Shown here: piece by piece, positions 51,184 to 59,595 of the stretch | Position numbering within the stretch: position 1 is the stretch's first letter | Layout of the letters: each line of letters starts with the position of its first letter | Assembly (NCBI RefSeq): GCF_003208175.1 | Contig: NZ_QKMR01000022.1 | Location: forward strand, 1-64,000 | Source of the DNA: Ruminiclostridium sufflavum DSM 19573 | GTDB taxonomy: Bacteria > Bacillota > Clostridia > Acetivibrionales > DSM-1351 | Length of the DNA: 64,000 nucleotides | Direction of reading: 5' to 3' | Position numbers and translations under genes: made by a program | Notes under the pieces: generated by a model | What the model saw: only the letters and a program-made list of their open reading frames with translations | What the model was told of the DNA's origin: nothing | Databases searched by the model: none

Positions 51184-52545
51184 TTATATCTTAAAAATTT
51201 TAACCTCCTTGTTCAGTTCCTCTGCCAGTATTGAAAGCTCTTTTGCAGATTGGGCAATTATTTCAATAGATGCCAGCTGCTCCTGTCCCGTAGAAGAAAT
51301 TTGTTCCATGCTTGCCGCAGACTCCTCTGCTGTTGCCGCCATATCATGTGTCTGCTCAGAAATGGATTTTGTTTTTATATTGAAATTCTCGACTTGTGCG
51401 GCTGTATTCTGCAAATTGCCAACTATATTTTCATATGAGCTCTGAATTTTTCCAAAAGCAGTCTGAGTAATTGCTAATGCTTTTTGCTGTTCTTCTATTA
51501 ATAAATTGGCAGTCCCAATATTTGAAACAACACAGGTAGTCTTTTCTTTTGTCTTATTGGTAAGATCGATAATTATTTTTGCCGCTTTTGATGACTCTTC
51601 CGCGAGCTTTCTTATTTCATCTGATACCACAGAGAAGCCTTTTCCGGCCTCACCGGCTCTGGCAGCCTCTATTGCGGCATTAAGCGCCAGCAGATTAGTC
51701 TGCTCAGCTATGGAAGTAATAACCTGTATGGTGCCGGATACCTGCTCTATCATATCACTCAATTCCGATATGGATTTACCTGTCTCATATGTAACTTCAA
51801 CATTCTCCTTCATTCTTAATGCTTGTATATTCACTGCCTCCTGCCCTTCTTCAACGGTTTTAAGCGATCCCACAGCGTTTTCGGCAGCCACTCTTGCTTC
51901 ACCTGCTATACTATCGATAACCTTTGCCGAGTCAACCAAGGTAAGGTTTATATCGTTTATTGTCTGGGCCTGCGAGCTATTGCCTTCAGCCAGCTCTGAC
52001 ATCGTTGAAACCACCTGCGTTATGCTTTGAACATTATCATCTGTTGTCTTGCTCAAGCTTTGAGAATGTAAATCCAATTTGTCAGATATCCTACGAACCT
52101 TTACTGCCATGCCTTTCAATGCTGTTCTGGTATCCAGCAAGGCTTCAGCCATCTCTCTGCTTTCATCCATTGATTTAAATTCCTTATTAAGGTCATACTC
52201 ATCAGCAAAGTCAAAATCCGCAGTTCTTTTAGTAATCCCAGTGACCTTTAAAATTGGTTTTGAAACTATTTTACCGAATATGTACGATATGACGATTCCC
52301 AATAGCATTGAGATTACAAGCCCTAGCAAAACAGATGTGGGCGGCATAAATGAAATTCCATTTTGAGGTGCCGGAATTGCAGCATTTGCGTCAGGCATAT
52401 TACCTGCCGCTGAAACAGCCGATGAGCCGGTGAAATCCAAATTGTTGGTGTTAAACATAGCCGCAATTACATTTGTTATTGCAACTATTAAGGAATTGAT
52501 AATAGATAAAAATACAATTTTGGTTGAAATTTTAATTTTCTTCAT
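51184..52545 (-). CDS. Methyl-accepting chemotaxis protein with minimal extracellular region
   Basis: A 453-residue membrane chemoreceptor. Two membrane spans (about 10-30 and 72-92) enclose only about 40 residues, rich in Ala, Asn and Pro, too few for a normal ligand-binding domain. The cytosolic part begins with a HAMP-like stretch (about 93-145) and runs as a long coiled coil to the signalling hairpin, whose tip is [44 protein letters not shown] (about 290-333). Methylation helices flank it. It should couple to CheA/CheW encoded elsewhere. It may sense membrane state or signal through a partner protein. Confidence 0.9.
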   Translation of the reverse strand: MKKIKISTKIVFLSIINSLIVAITNVIAAMFNTNNLDFTGSSAVSAAGNMPDANAAIPAPQNGISFMPPTSVLLGLVISMLLGIVISYIFGKIVSKPILKVTGITKRTADFDFADEYDLNKEFKSMDESREMAEALLDTRTALKGMAVKVRRISDKLDLHSQSLSKTTDDNVQSITQVVSTMSELAEGNSSQAQTINDINLTLVDSAKVIDSIAGEARVAAENAVGSLKTVEEGQEAVNIQALRMKENVEVTYETGKSISELSDMIEQVSGTIQVITSIAEQTNLLALNAAIEAARAGEAGKGFSVVSDEIRKLAEESSKAAKIIIDLTNKTKEKTTCVVSNIGTANLLIEEQQKALAITQTAFGKIQSSYENIVGNLQNTAAQVENFNIKTKSISEQTHDMAATAEESAASMEQISSTGQEQLASIEIIAQSAKELSILAEELNKEVKIFKI

Positions 52546-52978
52546 AGGTATGCTCCTTTACCTTCGTAATTGTTTATTTACTATCTTCAGACTATTATGA
52601 AATAACTTTACTAAGAATATACTAATTATTTTATGTGTAAAAACTTTGTCTTGAATGTGACCGTATTGTGAAGGATTGTGTCTTATTTATGAATTATGCC
52701 AAAGTAAATTACCATCGGCTAAAAAACCGATTCCATAGGCCGATAGTTTGGGTTTGAGGCTAAAGCCTCCTGAAGTGCAAACCCTGAAACCCAAACCGTT
52801 GAAACCTTCAAAGAAATGCTTGAAAGCATATGTTCGCCTAAAAAGACGATATATCGTCGCGAAGGTTTCAACCGTAATTGACTTTATGAAGCCAATTTTA
52901 TATATGGCTTCATCTCATTGCTCCTGAACAATAAAATGATATAGTTAGTATTTGAGTACTTTTATTTGGAGGGGAAAA
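52546..52978. other. Intergenic region carrying the longest repeat copy
   Basis: Between the chemoreceptor start and the remnant gene. It holds repeat copy 10 at 52701-52885 and little else. Confidence 0.6.
52701..52885. repeat. Intergenic palindromic repeat, copy 10 (full-length form, 185 bp)
   Basis: The left end AAAGTAAATTAC (52701-52712) and right end GTAATTGACTTT (52874-52885) enclose both inner stems. The left-half stem is ATCGGCT...GGCCGAT; the right-half stem is GACGATATATCGTC. A central GAGGCTAAAGCCTC hairpin and a GGGTTT...AAACCC pair lie between. All shorter copies can be derived from this one by internal deletion. Confidence 0.88.
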
Positions 52979-53246
52979 ATGGGGCTAAAAAATAGCACTG
53001 AAGGTTTTAGATGTGTAAATGCGGAAATTTACCCTGAACTGAAAGAATATAAAGCTGACGAAAAATATTATAAGTTTATTGGAGCTTGATGACGGAGCAA
53101 TTTTATGGGAGGACTTGGCTCTCAACTACTATAGCTTAAAAAATGATAGAATACCATCCCGATATTCTATCATAGATATGTTCCAGCTTATGGCCTGCCT
53201 ATTCATAGCAGCAGTACAGGGCAAGCAAGAAATTTTCACCATGTAA
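52979..53246 (+). pseudogene. Frameshifted remnant of a small gene of unknown family
   Basis: TTTGGAGGGG (52964-52973) leads into ATG (52979) and MGLKNSTEGFRCVNAEIYPELKEYK, stopping after 36 codons at TGATGA. A second reading frame opens without a break near 53060 and continues ISLLELDDGAILWEDLALNYYS... through LKNDRIPSRYSIIDMFQLM to a stop at 53246. Both halves look coding, and a single frame change around the T/A-rich spot near 53055 would join them into an approximately 88-residue protein. I do not recognise the family. Its end overlaps the aldo/keto reductase gene by 11 bases. Confidence 0.5.
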
Positions 53247-54087
53247 TGGTATCCGGATCGGCAGAAAAACCGACACAGCCTTTCAAATCAGCTATTAACT
53301 GCATATCCGCCAATTCCAGTTCAAAATCAAACACCTCTGTGTTTTCCTTGATACGTTCCGGCGTTACTGACTTCGGCAACGGAAGATATCCTCTTTGCAG
53401 GCTCCAGCGGATGCAAATCTGAGCGATGGATTTTTCGTACTTCTCCGCAAGCGCCTTCATTTCGGCCACCTCAAAGATTCTGCCGACACCCAATGGGCTG
53501 TACGCTTCCAGAAGAATATCACGGGAGCGGCAGTAATCAACCACCTCGTCCTGCGTATCCCCGGGACACAGCCGGATTTGATTTACCATTGGAGCAATCA
53601 CAGCAGTTTTAATTAATTCTTCGATATGATGCGGCAGGAAATTGCTAATGCCGATGCTGCGGATACGCCCCTCTCTGTACAGCTCCTCAAAAGCCCTCCA
53701 AGTTCCGGCATTTGATTCCTGCCAGTGATTTCGGAACGCTATGGGATTCGGCCAGTGGATTAGAAAAAGGTCTATATAATCCATATCCAGCTTTTTCATC
53801 GTTTTCTCAAAGGCCTTTAGAGTTCTATCATAACCGTGCTCCTTATTGTCCAGCTTTGAGGTAATGAAAATCTTTTCCCTGTCAATACCGCTTTTCTTTA
53901 CAGCGATGCCCACGCTTTCCTCATTGCCGTATCCCTGCGCCGTGTCAATATGGCGGAACCCCGCTTTAAGGGCACTGAGAACCGAGGAAACGGCAGTATC
54001 GCCATCCGGCGTCTGCCATGTGCCAAAGCCTATACAGGGTATTTCCACACCATTGGACAGCTTGTAACAATCAGTTAATAATTTCAT
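53236..54087 (-). CDS. Aldo/keto reductase
   Basis: About 283 residues from the ATG at 54087, chosen because AAGGAGG lies 6 bases upstream; the frame runs to 54117. An NADPH-dependent TIM-barrel reductase. The tetrad is visible: Asp and Tyr in FRHIDTAQGYGNEESVG, Lys in FITSKLDNKEHG, and His in DLFLIHWPNP. The cofactor-binding C-terminal block PLPKSVTPERIKENTEVFDFEL is present. It is divergent from a MerR regulator and has the long-spacer promoter these regulators act on, so it is probably induced by a reactive aldehyde or electrophile. The substrate is not certain. Confidence 0.93.
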   Translation of the reverse strand: MKLLTDCYKLSNGVEIPCIGFGTWQTPDGDTAVSSVLSALKAGFRHIDTAQGYGNEESVGIAVKKSGIDREKIFITSKLDNKEHGYDRTLKAFEKTMKKLDMDYIDLFLIHWPNPIAFRNHWQESNAGTWRAFEELYREGRIRSIGISNFLPHHIEELIKTAVIAPMVNQIRLCPGDTQDEVVDYCRSRDILLEAYSPLGVGRIFEVAEMKALAEKYEKSIAQICIRWSLQRGYLPLPKSVTPERIKENTEVFDFELELADMQLIADLKGCVGFSADPDTITW

Positions 54088-54140
54088 TATTATACCTCCT
54101 TGTAGTCTTATTGACATTCATCGGATAATGCCATATGATT

Positions 54141-54171
54141 ATCATAAACCTTAGCGTTAACTTTAAGTCAA
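54141..54171 (-). promoter_or_regulatory. MerR-type promoter with 19-base spacer and operator dyad
   Basis: On the minus strand, -35 TTGACT (54166-54171), a 19-base spacer, and -10 TATGAT (54141-54146). The spacer holds the dyad CTTAGCGTTAACTTTAAG (54150-54167). A spacer two bases too long with a central dyad is the mark of promoters untwisted by MerR-family activators. Confidence 0.85.
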
Positions 54172-54216
54172 TAGCATATTATTTATTTCATTAAACTTTT
54201 TTCCGGAGGTTCTCCT

Positions 54217-54603
54217 ATGTGGTATACAATTAAACTGGCAGCGCAAAAAGCGAATCTGAGTCCTAATGTTCTGAGATACTATGAAAAGGAAGGCCTTTTG
54301 CTGAATATAAAAAGAAGTGAAAGCGGAATACGGCAGTATTCTGAGGAGGATATGGAGTGGCTTGGCTTGATCTGCTGCCTCAAAAACACAGGTATGTCCA
54401 TAAAGCAAATACGGGATTTTGTCAATTTGAGCATTCAAGGGCCTGAAACACTGAAAGAAAGATGTGAAATGCTGATTGCCCATAAACAGGATGTCGAAGA
54501 GCGCATTAAAGAAATGAATTGGCATCTTGAGAAGGTTTCTCATAAAATCGCATACTTTACCATGCAATATAAGGAATATTCAGATGAAGAAGACAGCAGA
54601 TAA
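54217..54603 (+). CDS. MerR-family transcriptional regulator
   Basis: A 128-residue regulator. The MerR winged helix-turn-helix is WYTIKLAAQKANLSPNVLRYYEKEGLL (about 2-28), followed by RSESGIRQYSEEDMEWLGLICCLKNTGMSIKQIRDFV (about 33-69). A coiled-coil dimerisation helix covers 80-120. There is no metal-binding Cys pattern like MerR or CueR, so it is closer to the AdhR/aldehyde-sensing group that regulate neighbouring aldo/keto reductases. It is divergent from such a gene, and the shared 19-base-spacer promoter supports it as the activator. The start follows CCGGAGG. Confidence 0.93.
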   Translation: MWYTIKLAAQKANLSPNVLRYYEKEGLLLNIKRSESGIRQYSEEDMEWLGLICCLKNTGMSIKQIRDFVNLSIQGPETLKERCEMLIAHKQDVEERIKEMNWHLEKVSHKIAYFTMQYKEYSDEEDSR

Positions 54604-54993
54604 GCTATCACCTTTGACATATCTGCAATTGCAGTCCCATCCATTGTAATAATAAGCCAATTTCTATCGGCTGACTATCCGGCTCCACCGGCGCGGGGTA
54701 GTCTAAGCTTGAGGCTAGCCTCAGCAAGCCTGCTTGAAAGTATTATCCCTCCGATATTTTATCACGCAGAGGTTTCAACCGCAATTGATCTTATCAACCA
54801 TTTCTATCGGCTTTAAAGCTCTCATAATTTGCTTAAAAAATTTTGTAAGCTTTTCAAGCTCACACTCTCAAATTTAATTTATAATACCCTTATCATAAAT
54901 ATTTATTTTATTGAGAACCAAACTGAATATATTTGAATCTAATTAGTGAATGACACAATTCAGCTGAAGCAGTCGGAAGGGAGAAAAACACAA
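54604..54993. other. Intergenic region with decayed long repeat
   Basis: Repeat copy 11 fills 54654-54792. A further left-end fragment TTTCTATCGGCTTTAAAGC follows at about 54801. The rest is AT-rich. Confidence 0.6.
54654..54792. repeat. Intergenic palindromic repeat, copy 11 (long form, decayed)
   Basis: The ends AAGCCAATTTCTATCGGCT and CGCAATTGATCTT each differ by one or two bases from the family. The centre holds GAGGCTAGCCTC and a CCGATATTTTATC stem. It is 139 bp. Confidence 0.7.
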
Positions 54994-55464
54994 ATGGATA
55001 AGGATACCTTTGCAGAAGAAGTAAGGAAGGCGGAGGCAACACTATTCCGCATATCCAAAGCTATTCTGCAAAATGAAAAGGATTGCGAGGACGCAGTACA
55101 GGAAGCTATTCTGAAAGCCTATCATAAATTAGCCTCTTTAAAGAAAGAAGCTTTTTTTAAGACATGGCTGGTAAGAATTTTAATTAATGAATGCTATAAA
55201 GTCAGCCGTTTACATAAGAAAGATGCAGGCTATAAAGAATACATAAATTCTGAAGCAGCAGCTGAGCCTGATAATTATTCAGATTTGTATTCGAGTATTA
55301 TGAAGCTTGATGAGGATTTAAGGACTGTAGTAATTCTATATTATATTGAAGGCTTCAGTATCGCGGAAACAGCAAGTATCTCAAAAATACCAGAGGGTAC
55401 GGCAAAAAGCAGGCTTTCAAGAGCAAGAACTACTTTAAAAAAATGGTTAGAGGAGGATAATTAA
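54994..55464 (+). CDS. ECF-type sigma-70 family sigma factor
   Basis: About 156 residues from the ATG at 54994 (GGAAGGGAG upstream); the frame opens at 54946. Region 2 (about 8-75) has ATLFRISKAILQNEKDCEDAVQEAILKAYHKLASLKKEAFFKTWLVRILINECY (given by its position) with the DAVQE core. Region 4 (about 98-152) has LDEDLRTVVILYYIEGFSIAETASISKIPEGTAKSRLSRARTTLKKWL (by position), a helix-turn-helix. This is the short two-domain ECF layout. The next gene starts 2 bases after its stop and encodes a membrane-anchored DUF4179 protein, the usual anti-sigma partner. Confidence 0.92.
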   Translation: MDKDTFAEEVRKAEATLFRISKAILQNEKDCEDAVQEAILKAYHKLASLKKEAFFKTWLVRILINECYKVSRLHKKDAGYKEYINSEAAAEPDNYSDLYSSIMKLDEDLRTVVILYYIEGFSIAETASISKIPEGTAKSRLSRARTTLKKWLEEDN

Positions 55465-55466
55465 CT

Positions 55467-56489
55467 ATGCATAAAAATAATTGGTCGCAAGAATTCCCAG
55501 CTGTTCCAGAAAGTTTTCATAATATGGTGGAAAAAACGCTGGCAGAAATCTCCGTTGAAAAAAACAGACGGTTATCAAGAAAAGGCTTCGCTGCGGTTCT
55601 GTTGGCAGCTGTACTGACTCTCGGAAGTATAACAGCCTTTGCCGCAGGATATTTTAATTGGAATCAGAAATTAGCAGAAATATTCGGTGCTGATAATATT
55701 CAGCAAAATAGCTTAATTGAAAAAGGGGTGACACAACAGGCCAAATCCTCATCAACAGATAACGGGCTTACAATAGATCTTGTACAAACCCTGCAGGACA
55801 AAGACTACTTTTATGCTTTACTGGAGGTTACCGCACCAAAAGATATAAAATTAACCGATACAAATTTATTTGAAAACTGGCGTTTTGATGTTTCCGGTCA
55901 AGAAGAGTATTCTTACAGCACCTCCCACGGGTTTATGGATGTTATTCAAGAGCCTGAAATAACAAATAAAAGATATTATGAAATCTGGATTAAAAAAAGC
56001 ATAGACTTCAACGAAAAGGACTTCACTCTTCACTTTAAAAACCTGCAGGCTGACGCAGGAAAGCTTGATATGTATACTATCCTTGAGGGTGATTGGACAC
56101 TGTCCTGGAAAATGTCATACAAGGACTCAACAAAATATTTTGATGTAAACAAAAAATATAACTTATCCGGCTATGATATATTGGTAAAAAGGGTTGAAAT
56201 CACACCTTTGTCAATGACAATTTACTTTGACGGAGGAGATGTCAAAGCCATGGAAAAGGCTGAAAAAGTTGACTTAGATAAATTAGAGTTTCTGAAACCG
56301 CTATCTTTTAAAGGAGTCAGATATAATGACGGAAAAGTTGTATCTATATCAGGTGGAGGCGGCGAAGGTTTTGACAATACTACCGGTGAATACAAACTAA
56401 GCACCTGCTTTGACAAAGTAATTCAAATTGAAAACGTAAATAGCCTTTTATTTGGAACAGAAAAATCTGAAATAGGATTAGCTAATTAA
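55467..56489 (+). CDS. DUF4179 membrane protein, probable anti-sigma factor
   Basis: A 340-residue protein with one membrane span. Residues 1-40 are cytosolic (SFHNMVEKTLAEISVEKNRR), a span follows at about 42-62 (GFAAVLLAAVLTLGSITAFAAG), then a large extracellular beta-rich region (DUF4179 from about 70; later strands such as ENWRFDVSGQEEYSY, YEIWIKKSIDFNEKDFTLHF and YDILVKRVEITPLSMTIYFDG). It is co-transcribed with the ECF sigma factor with a 2-base gap. The cytosolic head could hold the sigma factor while the outside part senses a signal. The inducing signal is unknown. A strong terminator follows. Confidence 0.85.
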   Translation: MHKNNWSQEFPAVPESFHNMVEKTLAEISVEKNRRLSRKGFAAVLLAAVLTLGSITAFAAGYFNWNQKLAEIFGADNIQQNSLIEKGVTQQAKSSSTDNGLTIDLVQTLQDKDYFYALLEVTAPKDIKLTDTNLFENWRFDVSGQEEYSYSTSHGFMDVIQEPEITNKRYYEIWIKKSIDFNEKDFTLHFKNLQADAGKLDMYTILEGDWTLSWKMSYKDSTKYFDVNKKYNLSGYDILVKRVEITPLSMTIYFDGGDVKAMEKAEKVDLDKLEFLKPLSFKGVRYNDGKVVSISGGGGEGFDNTTGEYKLSTCFDKVIQIENVNSLLFGTEKSEIGLAN

Positions 56490-56891
56490 AGACTGCCTGC
56501 CAAAGTACAGGTAAGGTTTCAAGGTTTGTATGGACAGTAAAAATCGATACTGAATATCTAATATTTTGTCAGGGACAGGCGCCTGCTTTTATCGCATCTG
56601 TCCCTGCTTTTTTGCATAACCTGGGAAAATTTATAAATTGAATAAGAATGCTGTTTCGTATAGTTTATCGCAAAAATACTTTAATATCAAGGATTTAAAG
56701 GCATTCCCCAACAATGAAGCTATTTTAGCACCCTCTTAATGCAGTAATAGCAATAGTTTCTGTCTAAGCAAAATACAGAACTAACGTTCGATATGTGTTA
56801 AGATGTGATATATTCACGTAATATTATAGTAATACTTATGTAACAAAAGCAAAAAATAAAGCTGCCAGTCTGATAGCCCTATATTTCAATT
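56490..56891. other. Intergenic region after the sigma/anti-sigma pair
   Basis: It holds the terminator at 56570-56613. An open stretch 56620-56739 that reads somewhat like protein (YFNIKDLKAFPNNEAILAPS) has no start site; it may be the tail of a lost gene. Nothing else is seen. Confidence 0.5.
56570..56613 (+). terminator. Terminator of the sigma/anti-sigma operon
   Basis: Stem CAGGGACAG (56570-56578) with CTGTCCCTG (56598-56606), followed by CTTTTTTG. Confidence 0.9.
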
Positions 56892-57107
56892 TTAAACCGC
56901 TTTATTTTCTAATTTTTCGATTCTCATTTTATGTTCTGTTTCATTTTCCATAATAGTATAGGTTATTTCTGTTAAACTATCAAGTTTACTATTTATTAGT
57001 TTGTTATTTGATTTTAATGCGGTAATATCACTTTGTATTTTATCAATTTTAGATTCTAGAATATCAATCTTTTCCAGCTTTTCAAGTATTAAATCCAGTT
57101 TATCCAT
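56892..57107 (-). CDS. Small coiled-coil protein of unknown function
   Basis: A 71-residue protein made almost entirely of heptads (ILEKLEKIDILESKIDKIQ, then ITALKSNNKLINSKLDSL, then METEHK-like segment and RIEKLENKAV). Hydrophobic residues at a and d positions run from residue 5 to 66. TTGGAGGG lies 8 bases upstream of the ATG, and a TATAAT (57129-57134) lies just before it. No known domain is seen. It is monocistronic. Similar short coiled coils often accompany phage or mobile DNA or act as oligomer adaptors, but no such context is visible here. Confidence 0.7.
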   Translation of the reverse strand: MDKLDLILEKLEKIDILESKIDKIQSDITALKSNNKLINSKLDSLTEITYTIMENETEHKMRIEKLENKAV

Positions 57108-57415
57108 ATGTACATCCCTCCAAAAATAATTATAGCATGGGTTAATACTATATATCTATACTTTTTCAGAAAACTATATGCTATTATCTACTTAAAACCT
57201 TCTAACACTTTTTGAAATTTTCTAACCATTATGACATAAATGTTTGAAAAGAAATACATAAATGAAGGTTTTGAATAATGAAAGCTATAGTAAAATAATC
57301 TTAAATAATAAATGAAGTGTAACTCTGGAAATCGATACAATATCCAAGAATAGGCTTATTAAAAAATGAAAATACTAGTCGTGATATTATTTTGATAAAA
57401 AAGGTGGTGATGCCC
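57108..57415. other. Divergent AT-rich intergenic region
   Basis: Apart from the -10 element of the coiled-coil gene, no feature is recognised. The ribosome site AAGGTGG of the next gene is at 57401-57407. Confidence 0.6.
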
Positions 57416-59434
57416 ATGACAACTAAAATGCCCAATAAATTGATTAATGAAAAGTCTCCTTACCTATTGCAACATGCGTATAATCCTGTTGATTGGTATC
57501 CTTGGGGTTCTGAAGCCTTTGCAAGAGCTGCCGGTGAGGACAAACCGGTATTTCTTAGCACAGGATATTCTACCTGCCACTGGTGCCATGTAATGGAGCG
57601 TGAATCCTTCGAGGATGAAGAGGTGGCTCTGCTGCTGAATAAGAATTTCATATGTATTAAGGTGGACCGGGAGGAGCGCCCCGATATCGATAATATTTAT
57701 ATGTCCGTATGCCAGCTGTTAACAGGTCATGGCGGATGGCCGCTTACGGTGTTTCTCACTCCTGACAGGCATCCCTTTTACGCCGGAACTTATTTCCCAA
57801 AGCATGACAGTGCAAATATTACAGGCTTGATGAGCCTGTTGAAAACAGTTAATGATATTTGGCATAATAACCGAAATACACTTCTGGATGCATCAAAAGA
57901 AATTATAGCTGTTCAAAAGGCAGATAAAAGACCCGGAGCCTCAAGCCTTACCGCTGACGTAATCCATCATGCCTTTTCACAGCTGAAAAACAGCTTTGAC
58001 AGCAAATATGGAGGCTTCAGCAATGCCCCTAAATTTCCTGCACCTCATAACCTTCTTTTTCTGCTGCGTTACTGGTACTCAAAAAAAGATTCCTCAGCTC
58101 TTGAAATGGTTAAGAAAACTCTGGATTCCATGAAAAATGGAGGAATTTTTGATCATATAGGCTTCGGCTTCAGCAGATATTCAACCGATAGGAAATGGCT
58201 AATCCCTCATTTTGAAAAAATGCTGTATGACAACTCCTTATTGGCTGTTGCATATGCCGAAGCATACCTTGCCACAAATAATTACAGCTATTCCGAAACT
58301 GCTCATGAAATTCTTGAGTATATTTTACGTGATATGACCTCGGAGGAGGGCGGCTTTTATTCAGCCGAAGATGCAGATTCAGAAGGAATAGAAGGCAAGT
58401 TTTACATTTGGTCCCGGGATGAAATCAAAAATGTTCTCGGCGACAAGGACGCTGAAGAATTCTGCACTATCTATGATATCACCCCAAAGGGTAATTTTGA
58501 AGGTCTGAATATTCCGAATCTGATTGAAGCAGGAGCTCTGTCAGAGGATAAGAAAGCCTTTTGCGAGGCTTGCCGTAAAAAGCTTTTTGACTTCAGGGAA
58601 AAACGAATTCATCCATATAAGGACGACAAAATACTTACAGCCTGGAACGGTCTTATGATAGCGGCAATGGCATTCTGCGGCAGGACTCTGGGTGAAGAAA
58701 AGTATATTTTAGCTGCTGAAAAATGTGTCTGCTTCATATTTCATAAGCTTGTAAGAAGTGACGGAAGGCTGCTGGCACGCTACAGAGACAGTGAAGCCGC
58801 ACTGCCTGCATATCTGGAAGACTACGCCTTTCTTGTATGGGGACTTACGGAGCTTTACGAAGCAACCTATAATCCTCTTTATCTGCAAAAAGCACTGGAA
58901 TTTAACAATGCAATGCTGAGCCTTTTTAAGGATGACAAGACTTCAGGCTTATTCTTATACGGGCATGATTCCGAGGAGCTCATAACCCGTCCAAAGGAAT
59001 GCTATGACGGAGCTGTTCCTTCCGGCAACTCCGCAGCAGTAATGAATTTACTGCGTTTGGCAAAAATCACAGGGCTTTCTGAGCTTGAAAGAGAAGCAAA
59101 ATCTATAATTGAATATTGGAGTTCGGATATTGAAGCCGTTCCGGCAGGATATAGCTATATGCTTTGCGGCTATATGTACTCAATATCGGAAATGTCTTCA
59201 GAGGTTGTAATTGTAGGCTCAGACAGCAAGCAAATGCTGAAGGCTTATAACAGCATATTTCACCCTTTTACAGTATCTGTATCTAAAATAAATAAGGAAC
59301 TGATAAGCTTTGTCCCACACTACTCACAATACCGTGATAAGGAAAAAGAGACAACTGCATATATTTGCCGTAACTTTTCATGTATGCCGCCTGTCACAGA
59401 TATTTCAAAGCTTCAGGAAGCACTGATGCAATGA
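57416..59434 (+). CDS. Thioredoxin-domain protein of the YyaL/SSP411 (DUF255) family
   Basis: About 673 residues from the ATG at 57416 (AAGGTGG 8 bases upstream; the frame opens at 57392). The N-terminal thioredoxin-like domain (about 1-165) begins with the family hallmark [25 protein letters not shown] and carries the CHWC active site in [17 protein letters not shown], then [12 protein letters not shown]. The rest (about 175-673) is a six-hairpin (alpha/alpha) barrel like that of N-acylglucosamine epimerases, with [46 protein letters not shown] and YLEDYAFL. The family is found from bacteria to mammals; its reaction is unknown. The CxxC and barrel together suggest a redox-linked sugar or protein-modifying role. 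Confidence 0.93.
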   Translation: MTTKMPNKLINEKSPYLLQHAYNPVDWYPWGSEAFARAAGEDKPVFLSTGYSTCHWCHVMERESFEDEEVALLLNKNFICIKVDREERPDIDNIYMSVCQLLTGHGGWPLTVFLTPDRHPFYAGTYFPKHDSANITGLMSLLKTVNDIWHNNRNTLLDASKEIIAVQKADKRPGASSLTADVIHHAFSQLKNSFDSKYGGFSNAPKFPAPHNLLFLLRYWYSKKDSSALEMVKKTLDSMKNGGIFDHIGFGFSRYSTDRKWLIPHFEKMLYDNSLLAVAYAEAYLATNNYSYSETAHEILEYILRDMTSEEGGFYSAEDADSEGIEGKFYIWSRDEIKNVLGDKDAEEFCTIYDITPKGNFEGLNIPNLIEAGALSEDKKAFCEACRKKLFDFREKRIHPYKDDKILTAWNGLMIAAMAFCGRTLGEEKYILAAEKCVCFIFHKLVRSDGRLLARYRDSEAALPAYLEDYAFLVWGLTELYEATYNPLYLQKALEFNNAMLSLFKDDKTSGLFLYGHDSEELITRPKECYDGAVPSGNSAAVMNLLRLAKITGLSELEREAKSIIEYWSSDIEAVPAGYSYMLCGYMYSISEMSSEVVIVGSDSKQMLKAYNSIFHPFTVSVSKINKELISFVPHYSQYRDKEKETTAYICRNFSCMPPVTDISKLQEALMQ

Positions 59435-59502
59435 AAAAGGGAAATTAAAGGGCTGCTAACAGGCTGCTTAAAAGCTTATCATTCCGGCCTCGTCAATAAA
59501 CG

Positions 59503-59552
59503 AAAGCTCCCTAAAACACTAATGTATCGAATACATTTGCATCTTAGGGAGC
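59503..59552 (-). terminator. Probable terminator of the second sugar ABC operon
   Basis: Stem GCTCCCTAA (59506-59514) with TTAGGGAGC (59544-59552) and an inner AATGTAT/ATACATT hairpin. On the minus strand it continues TTTCGTTTATT. It lies between convergent genes. Confidence 0.6.
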
Positions 59553-59595
59553 CTTCATATTAAGTGTATTGGGAGTTACTCTATTTTAATTCAGC

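Noticed and set aside
56620-56739. Short open stretch reading YFNIKDLKAFPNNEAILAPS
   Set aside because: It is protein-like but has no start codon with a ribosome site and no partner upstream. It is too short to call even as a pseudogene.
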